Shown here piece by piece: positions 1-10,558 of a stretch of DNA of 64,000 nt. A program made the translations under genes and the position numbers. Below the pieces are notes generated by a model. That model made no database searches. It was not told where the DNA came from and saw nothing but the letters and a program-made list of their open reading frames with translations. Source of the stretch: Adiantum capillus-veneris (Eukaryota; Streptophyta; Polypodiopsida; Polypodiales; Pteridaceae); the NCBI GenBank assembly GCA_014529385.2, contig CM043943.1, positions 99,940,355 through 100,004,354 of the forward strand. The letters are read 5' to 3'. Numbering within the stretch: the first letter of the stretch is position 1; every line of letters starts with the position of its first letter.

Positions 1-231
1 CTCCATTAAGGGTATAATCCCTTTGTAAACTACTTCTTGTTTTGAAGTACTAAAGCCATTGAGTGACCGCTTTCCCGTGGACGTAGCCCACATTGGGTGA
101 ACCACGTATATCGTGTGTACTCTCTCTCTCTCTCTCTCTCTCTCTACTCTATACTCTCGTGTATTAAATTTGTCTCTCTCCGCTAAGTAATCTACTCAAT
201 TATCTATTCAGCTACGTCTTATTTCCTAACA
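1..231 (+). repeat. 5' LTR (3' part only) of the copia element
   Basis: It matches 4583-4814 nearly base for base, including a CT microsatellite at about 120-146. It ends in CCTAACA, mirroring the TGTTAAG start of the complete 3' LTR. The PBS follows two bases later. Confidence 0.93.
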
Positions 232-233
232 AC

Positions 234-249
234 TGGTATCAGAGCAAGG
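234..249 (+). other. Primer-binding site (initiator Met tRNA type), copia
   Basis: TGGTATCAGAGCAAGG starts two bases after the LTR end. TGGTATCAGAGC is the standard plant copia PBS, complementary to the 3' end of initiator methionine tRNA. Confidence 0.93.
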
Positions 250-295
250 TTTACTCGTAGCTAAGTTATCTCAAGGAAAGGATTCCTTGAATTGA

Positions 296-1705
296 GTGGG
301 AGTTATGTCGGAGGAAGGGAAGCTCAAGATTGATAAGTTCAACGGAAAAAACTACCAACATTGGAAGATGCAGATTGAAGACTATCTCTACCAGAAGGAC
401 CTCTATTTGCCACTAGGAGGTCTTGCGAAGAAGCCCACAACAATGGCAGATGAAGTGTGGATTGTCCTTGATCGAAAGGCACTGGGAATAATCCGGTTAA
501 GCTTGGCTTCAATGGTGGCCTTCAATGTTTCGGAGATGAAGACCACGGAGGACTTGATGAAGTCACTTGACGACTTCTACGAGAAACCATCGGCATCCAA
601 TAAGGTATTTCTTATGAAGCGCTTGTTCAATCTAAAGATGGCATAGAATGGTGCAGAATACCTAAATGACTTTAACACAAACAAAAGTCAACTTTGATCG
701 GTGAAAATCAATTTCGATGACGAAGTGCGAGCTCTCCTTATACTATCATCTCTACCGGATAGTTGGGACAGCCTTGTGATGGCTGTAAGTAATTCTATCT
801 CTGGTACAAATACTCTTAAGTTTGATGATGTTGTGGGTGTTCTCCTAAACGAGGAAATGCGAAGGAGAAGAACAGGAGAATCATAAAGTGTTGCATTGTC
901 AGTGGAAACAAGAGGAAGGCATAAGGAGAGGTTCAAAAGCCCAAAGGGTCTTGATCGCTCTAGACGGGGCAGGTCACGCACAAAGTCAGTTCTTGAATGT
1001 TGGAACTGCAGCAAGAAGGGCCACGTCAAGAAGGATTGTTGATCCAAGAAGAAGAAGGAGATTGAGTCTCAAGACAACAAGACAACATCAGAGGCCAATG
1101 TGGCAGGTAAAGTAGAGCAAGATGCTCTAATTCTCTCATTAGACAATGTGTTTAATTCCTGGATAGTAGATTCCGGGGCTTCATTCCATGCGACAGCACA
1201 CAAGCAACATTTCCAACACTACACCAAAGGTAATTTTGGGTATGTATACTTGGGAGATGATGAAGCTTGTGAGATTGTCGGCAAAGGTACAGTTTCAGTC
1301 AAAACTGCTAACGGAAATGAATGGAAGCTTAAAGATGTTAGGCATGTTCCTTCTCTTCGTAAGAATTTGATCTCTACAGGACAATTGGACGATGAAGGTC
1401 ACAACATTGCATTCGGAAACAAACGGTGGAAGATCTCAAAGGGATCTTTGGTGGTTGCCAAAGGAGAAAAGGTCGTCACACTTTACTTGTGTACTGTTAG
1501 CATGCAACCTTCATATTGTGCAGCAACTACAGAAGTTGACAGTGCGGTGTGGCACTACCGACTTGGGCATATGAGTACCAAAGGAATGCAAATCCTTCAA
1601 ACAAAGAAGCTTCTACCAGGTTTGAAAGAAGTGGACTTAGAGTTATGTGAAGATTGTGTTTATGGTAAAAAAAAAGAGGGTAAAATTTTAAAAATCCGGA
1701 AATGA
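296..1705 (+). pseudogene. Copia gag, protease and pre-integrase region, broken
   Basis: This is one reading frame interrupted by TAG (644-646), TGA (695-697), TAA (884-886) and TGA (1040-1042). The gag part starts at the ATG used here and contains KFNGKNYQHWKMQIEDYL, typical of copia gag. A CCHC zinc knuckle (CWNCSKKGHVKKDC) lies just before the 1040 stop. The protease motif SWIVDSGASFHAT (Asp-Ser-Gly) follows from about 1160. The integrase zinc region follows with WHYRLGHM and CEDCVYGK. The frame is lost at a run of nine A residues near 1665-1676, and TGA at 1703 closes it. The stops are decay, since close relatives read through this region. Confidence 0.9.
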
Positions 1706-1727
1706 AAGAAAAAATAAAAAACTTGAG

Positions 1728-2390
1728 TTGGTTCATTCTGATGTTTGGGGTCCTGCAAGTACACCATCACTTGGTGGCTCATTGTACTATGTAACATTCA
1801 TAGACGACGCGACTAGAAAAACATGGGTTTATGTCATGAAGAGTAAATCCGATGTATTTTCCATATTTCAAAGGTGGAAAGCCTTTGTGGAGAATGAAAC
1901 AGGTACCAAGGTGAAATGCCTCAGATCCGACAATGGAGGCGAATATTGCAGCCAAGCTTTTGAAAGCTTTTGTGCTAGCAATGGCATTCGGAGGCAAAGG
2001 ACAACCCCAAGGACACCCCAACAAAAAGGGGAGTTCTAGAAGAGGCATGGACAGGTAAACCGGTGAATTATGCATTTCTCAAAGTGTTTGGGTGTGAGGC
2101 TTTCATGCACATAGATAGAAGCCTAAGGTCAAAGCTAGATGCAAAGTCCAAAAAGTGTTTCTTCATTGGCTATGGAGAAGGTGACTTTGGGTATCGCCTA
2201 TGGAATCCTGAAGATGGTAAAATCTTAAGGAGTAGGGATGTAATTTTTAACGAACAAAATATGTACAAAGATTACTTGGAAAGAAAACAAACAAAAGAAA
2301 CAGGTGATGAGTACATGGAGCTTGAGGACGGTGAAGACTCAAGGACTGCAAACGGTGACAATGTGCAACAACGTCAACCAAATGAGGAAC
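1728..2390 (+). pseudogene. Copia integrase core, internally deleted, catalytic Glu lost
   Basis: The first part (1728-2039) holds the first two catalytic Asp residues of the DDE triad, in VTFIDDATRKTW and LRSDNGGEY, and runs to RTPQQKGEF then TAG. The next codons in the other frame (from about 2031) read GVLEEAWTGKPVNYAFLKVFG, which in this family lies some 45-50 residues further on. The missing piece is the segment that carries the catalytic Glu right after the PQQNG motif. A deletion plus frameshift at about 2030-2045 explains it. The integrase cannot be active. Confidence 0.85.
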
Positions 2391-4033
2391 CTCAACCTAT
2401 TCCCCTAAGATCTACAAGACCAAATAGACCTCCAGAAATGTTTGTTCCTTCCTTCAACCATCTCTTGATCTCAGATTCTGGAGAGCCAGAATCATACGAA
2501 GAAGCTATGCAACATGAATCCAAAGAAGAATGGACGAAGATCATGCAAGTGGAGACGGACTCACTACATCGCAACCAAACATGGGAGTTGGTTGAGTTGC
2601 CTAAAGGTACGCAGGCACTTCAAAACAAATGGGTGTACAAGCTGAAGGAAGAAGAAGGTGGGAAGAAAAGGTACAAGTCTAGGCTTGTGGTAAAAGGGTT
2701 TTCTCAAAAGAAAGGTATTGACTTCAATGAAATATTTTCTCCTGTTGTAAAAATGAACTCAATTAGGCTTGTCTTAAGCCTTGTGGCTGCTCATGATCTA
2801 AATCTCGAGCAAATGGATATAAATACGACATTCCCTCACAGTGACTTAGAAGAGGAAATCTAAATGCTTCAACCAAAGGGGTATGAAGTAAAAGGTAAGG
2901 AGAAAATGGTTTGTAGATTAAAGAAGAGCTTGTATGGTTTAAAGCAAGCATCAAGACAATGGTACTTGAAGTTTGATCGATGGATGTTGGATCATGGATT
3001 CACAAGATGCAACTTGGATCACTTCGTCTACACGAAGAATTTGGGAGATGGAAAATTCATCATCCGTGTGTATGTTGATGACATGTTGATTGCAAGTGCT
3101 AACATGCAGGACATCAAAGACCTAAAAGAGGAGCTGGATAAATCTTTTTCAATGAAAGATTTAGGTGCTGCAAAGAGGATACTTGGTATGAAAATATGAA
3201 GGGACGGGACAAAGAAGACAATAAATCTATCTCACGAAGATTACATCAAGAAGGTACTAGAGAGGTTTGCAATGCAAAATGCAAAACCAGTTTCTACACC
3301 TTTGGCTAGTCATTTTAAACTAACGAAGGATATGTGTCCAAGGACACAAGAGGAGATAGCCTATATCTCTAAAGTTTCATATGCTGTAGCGGTAGGTTCT
3401 CTAATGTATGCTATGGTCTGGACAAGGCCAGATATTGCACATGCAGTGGGAGTTGTGAGTAGTTTCATGGACAACCCAGGTAAAGAGCATTGGCAAGCTG
3501 TGAAGTGGATACTTAGGTATCTAAAAGGGACAACAACAAATGCTTTGTATTTTGGAGGAACTGATATTTTTCTAGAAGGGTATGCTGATGCAGATATGGC
3601 AGGTGACATAGATACTCAAAGGAGCACTACTCGCTATGTGTTCACGGTTGGAGGCACAATAGTAAGCTGGGCTTCAAAGCTGAAAAAAGTGGTTGCACTT
3701 TCTACCACGGAAGCAGAGTATGTAGCAATGACGGAGGCAAGCAAAGAAATTGTGTGGCTTCACAGATTCTTAGAAGAGCTTGGATTCAAACAAGACAATT
3801 GTGTCTTGTATAGTGATAGCCAAAGCGCTATTCATCTTGCGAAGAACTCGGCCTTTCATTCAAGGACAAAGCACATTGAGGTGAGATATCACTTTATACG
3901 CACTCTTTTGGAAGAGGGACAGATAAAGCTAGGAAAGGTGCATATAAGTGAAAATCCTGCAGACATGTTTACAAAGGTGGTCAACAAGGAGAAGTTGAGC
4001 TTTTGCTCATCTTCAATCGGCATTCAAGGATAA
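2391..4033 (+). pseudogene. Copia reverse transcriptase and RNase H, two nonsense codons
   Basis: One frame runs from the end of integrase to TAA at 4031-4033, broken by TAA at 2861-2863 and TGA at 3197-3199. RT landmarks are NKWVYKLK, RLVVKGFSQKKGIDF, QMDINTTF (first Asp), SLYGLKQASRQWY and the active-site YVDDMLIA. RNase H landmarks are GYADADMAGD, STTEAEYVA, SDSQSAIHLAKN and the terminal HIEVRYHFIR with ADMFTK. All catalytic Asp residues in the RT palm are present. Only the nonsense codons break this part. Confidence 0.93.
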
Positions 4034-4082
4034 GAAGCCAGAATGGAAAGCAGTCACAGGTTTTGTTTGGAGATCAGTCTCC

Positions 4083-4093
4083 AAGTGGGAGAT
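4083..4093 (+). other. Polypurine tract, copia
   Basis: AAGTGGGAGAT directly precedes the 3' LTR start TGTTAAG. It is the usual plus-strand priming site. Confidence 0.85.
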
Positions 4094-4814
4094 TGTTAAG
4101 TATGGAACCTGATTTACCCTTGTAATTTTTTGTGGTAAAAGCGGACATTTGTAAGGCCCCCATTATGAGGAAAAGCCATCGTGCGTGAAGGAAAATCACT
4201 TGCCGAAAACCAAAATTTTCACGACGGGGCCAAGAATCAGGGGCAACTTCTTTTTTCGCTCGCCGGAATATTATGGCTGGACGGCGGCCGGAAAGTGGTC
4301 GGAAAACAACCGTCGGTTGGCCGGTGGCCGGTAGTCAATGGCCGGTGGCCGGTGGCCGAATTCAAAAGCGGACATGTCTTCTCAAGGGCGGCTGCACATG
4401 GGCGGATTGGAGGTTCCGATTTGGACTTATTCACACAAGGGCGGCTACACATGGCTGCCTCTCATGAGAGAGGGCATCCCTTTTGGCCTATAAAAGGAGG
4501 CCATTTCTACACACATTTCATAGAGTGTGAAGTTGATGCAACAAGGTGAGTGTGAGGTGGTGACAGTGAATCAAGGCGGGAGCTCCATTAAGGGTATAAT
4601 CCCTTTGTAAACTACTTCTTGTTTTGAAGTACTAAAGCCATTGAGTGGCTACTTTCCCGTGGACGTAGCCCACATTGGGTGAACCACGTATATCGTGTGT
4701 ACTCTCTCTCTCTCTCTCTCTCTCTCTACTCTATAATCTCGTGTATATAAATCTGTCTCTCTCCATTAAGTAATCTACTCAATTATCTATTTAGCTACGT
4801 CTTATTTCCTAACA
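4094..4814 (+). repeat. 3' LTR of the copia element (721 bp)
   Basis: It begins TGTTAAG and ends CCTAACA, an inverted terminal repeat with TG...CA ends. It contains GC-rich tandem CCGGTGGCCGG-like repeats at about 4300-4360, a TATA box at 4489 and a CT microsatellite near 4700-4726. Confidence 0.94.
4489..4496 (+). promoter_or_regulatory. TATA box of the copia LTR
   Basis: TATAAAAG lies in the GGCCTATAAAAGGAGG context in the middle of the LTR, where copia transcription normally starts. The equivalent part of the 5' LTR is outside the window. Confidence 0.75.
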
Positions 4815-5483
4815 CCATTTCCCTCTTCAATAACAGGTAAATAACGTAAGTAAACCTAAATCTAATCTAATATAACGTAAATCTAAATCTAATGTAAATA
4901 AACCAAAATATAATATAATATAACGTAAATCTAAATCTAGCATAAATAAACCTAAATCTAACCAAACATAAATCTAACTAAAAATAAACCTAAATCTAAT
5001 CTAATTTAAATTAAATAAACCTAAATCTAATCTAGCGTAAGTCTACATCTAACCTAATCTTTAACGTCTTTTGGGATGGTTTCCTACGACGTTAAAACTC
5101 TCTTCTTATCGTGTGTGTGTGTGTGTGTGCCAATGGAAAGAGAAAAATGGTATAACCTTTCTATCACCCAAGTGTGGTAGATTGGCCCATGCCATTTCCC
5201 TCTTGAATAACAGGTCTTGAGTTCAACTCCTCATCGGCTAGACCTTTAAGGTGTCTTGAATTAGTTTCCTACGACGTTAAATTAAACTCTCTTCTTCTCG
5301 GGTGTGTGTGTGTGGGTGTGTGTACACGCCAATAAAAGGAAAAAAATGGTATAAGTTTTCTATCACCCAAGTCTGATAGATTGGTTATGCCATTTCCCTC
5401 ATGAATAACAGGTTTTGAGTTCAACTCCTCGTCAACTAGATCTGTAAGGTCTCTTGGGATAGTTTCCTACAACATTAAGACTC
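4815..5483 (+). repeat. Tandem tRNA-like (SINE-like) repeats with GT tails
   Basis: Three related units lie in a row. Units at about 5130-5314 and 5328-5500 share TATCACCCAAGT, GATTGG, GCCATTTCCCTC, GAATAACAGG, GAGTTCAACTCCTC, TTTCCTAC and a pyrimidine or GT-rich tail. The first unit is split by the copia 3' LTR, which ends just before its CCATTTCCCTC. GAGTTCAACTCCT (5218 and 5416) resembles a tRNA B box, and AAGTGTGGTAGATTGGC (from about 5170) resembles an A box about 40 bp upstream. This would fit a tRNA-derived SINE, but the A box is weak. The first unit is filled with a degenerate TAAATCTAA-rich stretch (4835-5070). Confidence 0.5.
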
Positions 5484-5497
5484 TCTTCTTCTTCTTC

Positions 5498-5552
<55 letters not shown>

Positions 5553-5558
5553 CTTGTT

Positions 5559-5609
<51 letters not shown>

Positions 5610-5675
5610 CTCTCTCAATGTGTGTGTGCATTCTTTGTTTACGCATGTGTGTGTGCGTTTTTTGTTTATGCATGT

Positions 5676-5729
<54 letters not shown>

Positions 5730-5796
5730 CCTCTCTCAATGTGTGTGTGCATTCTTTGTTTATGCATGTGTGTGTGCGTTTTTTGTTTATGCATGT

Positions 5797-5842
<46 letters not shown>

Positions 5843-5907
5843 CCTCTCTATGTGTGTGTGCATTCTTTGTTTATGCATGTGTGTGTGCGTTTTTTGTTTA
5901 TGCATGT

Positions 5908-5985
<78 letters not shown>

Positions 5986-6009
5986 AAAAACACAATGTGT
6001 GTGCGCGCA

Positions 6010-6030
<21 letters not shown>
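5484..6030. repeat. Compound CT/GT microsatellite with ~120 bp higher-order repeats
   Basis: Long (CT)n runs alternate with a fixed ~70 bp segment of the form CAATGTGTGTGTGCATTCTTTG, then TTATGCATGTG. That segment recurs at about 5606, 5728 and 5842. The reading frames in this interval (Leu-Ser and Arg-Glu repeats) are only products of the dinucleotide repeat. Confidence 0.93.
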
Positions 6031-6042
<12 letters not shown>

Positions 6043-6243
6043 CAAAGAGGGGAAGGGAACATGAGAGTGAGGAGAGGGCAGGAGCATACTTGGCTCTCTT
6101 TTCTCTCCTCGTGTGTGTGTGTGTGTGTGTGGAGAAGAAAGACAGAGAGAGGGAGAGCGCATGTTACCTTTGCTTGCTTGAACGCGCGCCAAAAACTCAT
6201 ATCTGAGATCTGAGTTTTCGGACTCTCTCGGTTATTTTTTTAC

Positions 6244-6337
6244 CCCCGACGGCGTCACTATAGACGTCGCTATGAGCGTCACTAAGTTACTTATAATTTA
6301 GTGACGTGCATGGTGACGCCTATAGAGACGCCGTGGG
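6244..6337. repeat. Foldback hairpin / small MITE-like inverted repeat
   Basis: CCCGACGGCGTCACTATAG on the left matches the reverse complement of the right end, CCCACGGCGTCTCTATAG. Pairing continues imperfectly to GTCACTAA in the centre, giving arms of about 44 bp around a few central bases. GACGTC/GCGTCAC motifs recur inside. I see no clear target-site duplication. Confidence 0.6.
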
Positions 6338-6951
6338 TTTTCACATTTGAGCGTCGCAATGCGAGCGTTGTTAATATTAAGTACCTCTTGTATTGTTGAT
6401 AGTTATCTGTGTGATCTCTTTGTTTAAACTTCTTGGCTATCTTGGAGATCAATGATGCTTTGGCCATACTAGACAATAATTTTTTGATGATTGTCCCTTG
6501 ATCAACATCTTGTGTCGTCTCAGTGGTGGTTTTAGGGGAAGACTTCTTGCTCTCACTCTGGTTTCTTTGATAGGCTTGATTTTTGGTGGAGTGGAAGTCT
6601 CAATCTCTTGCCTTGTCATGTCTTCAACTAAAGTCTCCTTAAAAGAATGTTTGGGCAAGGATTTTAGTCCTGCCCTTCAATGTTTCCTCCTCATTTCTTG
6701 TATCTTTTGAATTTCATGGTTTATTTCTAGTTTTTGGGCTTTTGATAAAGTTTGTAAACCAACAACCCCAATGTTTTCTTGCATATTTAGTAATCCTTCT
6801 TGCTGGTTCACACCGAGGCTTATACCTGTTCTTCATTTTTTGAGTCCTATTTTTTACCAGTTGTCACGGGGTTTTCTTGCAATTTTTGCAATCCCTCTGA
6901 TTGATCATCTTCATGTATTGTTTTCTTTGATGTTTTTGGCTCTTGGATGGG

Positions 6952-8715
6952 TTATTTTAGGAAATACCGTGGTAGTCCTTCCATAGCATGGGCATCTTCT
7001 TGGTTGTAGCATGTCATTGCTAGCAAAGCCTGGATGGTCCTTTTGACTTGTTCTTCATTGTTGAGTGGCCCATAATCCTTATTCATGCTTTGTAGGTGGT
7101 CTTGGCTTGTCTGTTTGGACCAAAAGCCTAAATTAGTGGGTGGAGATTCCATGTGGATTAAGTTTGTAGGCATAGGGCTTGGTATTTTGGGTTCTACATG
7201 GCTTGGAGTCTCATGTTGATGCCCTTGTCTTGCTTGTTCCTCTTGCTGGTAGATATGATGGATCATATCTATGAATTGTTGGGATATAAAACCTATTACT
7301 TTGTTGTGGTCTCTGTAGGTGGTTGACGGTCTAGATTCCTCTTTGTTCTTAGCTCCCTTGTGGAGGTATCTTCCTTAGGCTAATCCTGAGTCTTCATTCT
7401 TTCTGGTTCTTCTCCTTCTGCTTTGTCTTCTAGTGGTCTTTTTGACATGTGGCCTATTTGTTCTTTAATTTTGAACCTTATCATATCCAATAGGTTTTGG
7501 TCATGCTCTTTCTTTTTGGGTTTTTTTGTATCTATTCTTCTTTGGGTAGCCACTCTTTGTTTCGGTTTTCTCTCTTCCCCTGCTTTCAACTTCTTTTCCT
7601 TCTCATCCTTTGCCTTCTGTTCTCTTTGCTTGTCCCTCCTGGTGAATGCTGACATTGGCTTCCTTTCTTGAGTAGTGGGATCCACCTGTCGGATCTCAAC
7701 TTTGTATTTGTAGATCTCTTACCCTATTGATTTAGAACTGTTGGCCTCTTCATCTCTCACATATTGTGGTTGAGTTATCCTTGTAGCTCTAGTAGGACGT
7801 GCGGATGTGGATGGTTTTATTGCCTTCTTGGTTTCTGGTTTCCATACTCTTTCTACCCATTCATTTGAGTTTGGGGCATCTTCTAGTGAATCTCTCTCTG
7901 ATTAAGCAATCCACCATTTTGGTTAAGAACTCGATTCCCCTAAGGTGTGGGATGTAGAATGATTTAGCCCACTGCTTTTTCTCTACCATTGCTATGAGCC
8001 AATCTAAGACCCATTCGGCCAAAACTACAGATGCACACTTGTGTTGTGGTACTAACTTGTGGAATTTTGAGGCTAAATTTTTTTGAGGCCTTGTATATTT
8101 GGTTTGTCTATCAAAGTGGTGCTGATGTAGAGCCCTCATCAATTGGTTTGTTCTTCTTTCCTTGATGTTGGTAAATGTTGGTAGCTTCATGGTAGAGAAA
8201 TTCTTGTCGGCATAGCCTTGGTGCTTAATTGGTTCTCCCCTCGGCAATTTTGTGATTTTTGCTATGGAGTCCGGTGTGACTTCTACTATGACCTTCTCTC
8301 CATCGGGCCTTGGTAAGAACTGTTGTAATCCTATCTTCATCTACCTTCTATAAAGTGATGATCAATTCATGAGATCTTCTGTAATTAGCTTGTACACTTT
8401 CTTCAAAGAGGAAATCCTCATTTCCTAGCCTTGATATAGCTATGCCGGAATTTTGAGGTGTGTATGCAATGGTATTAAAGTCTTTGGGCATATGTGGTGT
8501 CTCCCACCTCTTTCCTTGTTTGTCCTTCCATATGCAATTGAAACCATGAGGCCACGGTGAGTTTGAATGGCCTCGTTGACATAACAAGCTCTGGACCCCA
8601 TCATGTGATTCATGTCGACTTGGTAGCTTTGTTTCTCTTCAAGCTTGTAGATGCTTTGATTTTGCATTTTCTTGGGAGTATCTGATCTTGTGGTAAACAA
8701 ATGACAAAAATCCAA
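6952..8715 (-). pseudogene. Unidentified decayed minus-strand coding region
   Basis: Successive minus-strand frames look coding in composition: 8715-8440, 8587-8348, 8340-7861 (159 codons), 7685-7380 (Lys/Glu-rich, 101 codons) and 7266-6952. The longest contains VTPDSIAKITKLPRGEPI and SVVLAEWVLDWL. Frames change at about 8345-8590, so it is broken. It lies downstream, in the same orientation, of the gypsy-type gag at 10.6-11.6 kb and may be part of that element or a separate insertion. I do not recognise a protease, RT or integrase motif in it. Some plant elements carry gag-like extra ORFs of this sort, but no family can be assigned. Confidence 0.4.
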
Positions 8716-10558
8716 TTTTTAGCTGGAAATGTTAGTCATTTGTGTAGTGAGTGCTCTTGAAAGCTAATTTGATCAATATATTGAGCTCAAAGTGTCCAAT
8801 TTTGACATGTGAGGTGTCTTTGAAATCCCATTGAGATGTTCAATGTGCTATGTTTGAGTGTATGTATGTGTGTGCAATGCAATGAGCAATTTTAGCTCTA
8901 GGTTGTCTAGTGTGTTTAAATGCTCGTTTTGTGTTGTTAATGATGTTTTAAGTGAAACTAGGCATAGACAGAGGTATGTAGGCCTAGGAGGAGACAAAAT
9001 ACCCCTCATTTGTCATGTTTGGGTGAGTTTGAGAGGTGGGATCAATTGTAGTTTCTCATGTAAGTGACCGTGACTTTTGTAGGTTTTGGTGTTGGGAACC
9101 TATTACCTATAGCCTAAAGACCCCCCCCAATCTCAAGTTCCATGTCATTTGGAGTTTATTTTGCCTCTAAACGACCATTTGAGTGCAAGTTAGACTACAT
9201 AGAGGAATTAGATGTTTCCAATTAGTTTCTTACTTGGTTGAGAGTGACACCTTTCTTCTCAATGTTTTGTCGTTTGGTCATTGCATTCAACATTTCCATG
9301 CAGTAGTCATGTCGGCTACATCCTCGGATTGACGTATTTATGTTGGTTTGAGTTCTCTCTAGGCTACATCATCCTAACGCGGGCAATCCACCAATAGTGA
9401 TCTTCCACACAATGTTGAGGAAAAATGTCATGATTCAAAAAGAGATGATTTTGGGAATAATGTGGAAGAAGAAGATGAGCGGATCTTCTATGACTTTCCT
9501 AACCAAAAGTTGCGGAGACAAAAGAGATATCAAATGAAACAAACAAAAAACCAATAAAACAAATTTGAGAAATTAATGTCCAAGTTAATGACCAAAACAC
9601 GATATCTCATGCTAGTGGGAGCAAATGGTTGTGTCTGAGCCAATTACCAAAAAACCTTTGAAATTGACAAGTTTTTGGGCAAACTCAAAGAGACAAAGAA
9701 AAAAACCAACTGAAAGACAAGGCTGAAACACCAATGAAGATGTCAAAAATTGAGCGCAAAAGTGAATATCAAAAGTTAAAATGGACACTAAAGGATGTTT
9801 GGACAACATAAATTGAAAGTTCAATTTATGTTGTCAATTTATGTTGTGAGGGAGACTCTTAACTCCAAAAAGTTCAATGCATCCTCTCATTACAAAAAGA
9901 ACACAATTCAGGATCGCATGAGAGAATTAAACATTTTGACTTAGTTGCTTCCTTGCTTGCAGTGACACCTCTTTTCTCAACGTTTTGTCATTTGGGCATT
10001 ACATTCAACATTTTCATGCACTAGTCTGATTGGCTACATCCTTGGATTGACATATTTATGTTGGTTTGAGTTCTCTTTAGGCTACATCATCCAATCATGG
10101 TGATTCTCCAACATTGGCACCGTTGATGAGGATGCAAGACTTACACTAGTGGATGAGGTCGCGGTTGTGAGGGCCATGATAGGGACCATCAACCGTACTA
10201 TCTTCAAATGGATACATTGTGATTCCCGACATCCCTCCTGTTTGAAACCAACACTAAGACAGGACTCCTCCTGCTCTTTGATGCCAACTCAATGGGGTGA
10301 TAACATTCACTTTTTCTCATATGAATACCTTATTTTCAAAGCAACTTTTCGTACAAATCCAACTTTCCAATTGAAGTGCTCATATTAAATTTGAACGTAA
10401 CCTTCTAGAATCAACTGGTGGGAGTTCTGTAATTCACCCATGGCTCAAGGTCACTTACGCTTTTTTTTGGTTATGACCGAGCACAGTCATTAGTGCGTTC
10501 CCCTTAGATGAGTGTATTCACTAACTACTGGAGTCCCTTGTTCCCAAGTTTGATCCTC
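8716..10558. other. Non-coding, contains a ~200 bp direct repeat
   Basis: I see no gene here. The segment at about 9205-9415 is repeated at about 9925-10125, sharing GTGACACCT, TTTGTC, CATTCAACATTT, GGCTACATCC and TATTTATGTTGGTTTGAG. The copies are ~80% alike by eye and 720 bp apart. They could be remnants of an LTR pair or a local duplication. Confidence 0.6.

Larger units (their letters stand above)
1..4814 (+). mobile_element. Ty1/copia LTR retrotransposon, Tork/Tnt1-like, decayed; 5' end outside window
   Basis: The layout is LTR, initiator-Met-type PBS, gag, protease, integrase, reverse transcriptase, RNase H, polypurine tract, LTR. Integrase precedes RT, which is the copia gene order. 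The first 231 bases match 4583-4814, so only the end of the 5' LTR lies in the window. By eye the two LTR segments differ at about eight positions plus a small indel in 231 bp, so the insertion is not very recent. Coding capacity is destroyed by in-frame stops at 644, 695, 884, 1040, 2861 and 3197, a frameshift near 1665-1700, and a deletion in integrase near 2030-2045. The 3' LTR ends inside a tRNA-like repeat. The 5' target-site duplication cannot be checked because that flank is missing. Confidence 0.95.

Noticed and set aside
4835-5070. Telomere-like CCTAAATCTAA repeats
   Set aside because: They do not match the CCCTAAA plant telomere unit and are irregular. Most likely a simple degenerate repeat.
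5170-5232. A true tRNA gene
   Set aside because: The B box is good but the A box is weak, and I could not form the acceptor, D and anticodon stems. Kept only as tRNA-like repeat.
5467-6206. Long open frames of Leu-Ser or Arg-Glu repeats
   Set aside because: They are translations of the CT/GA microsatellite on both strands. Codon content is only the dinucleotide repeat.
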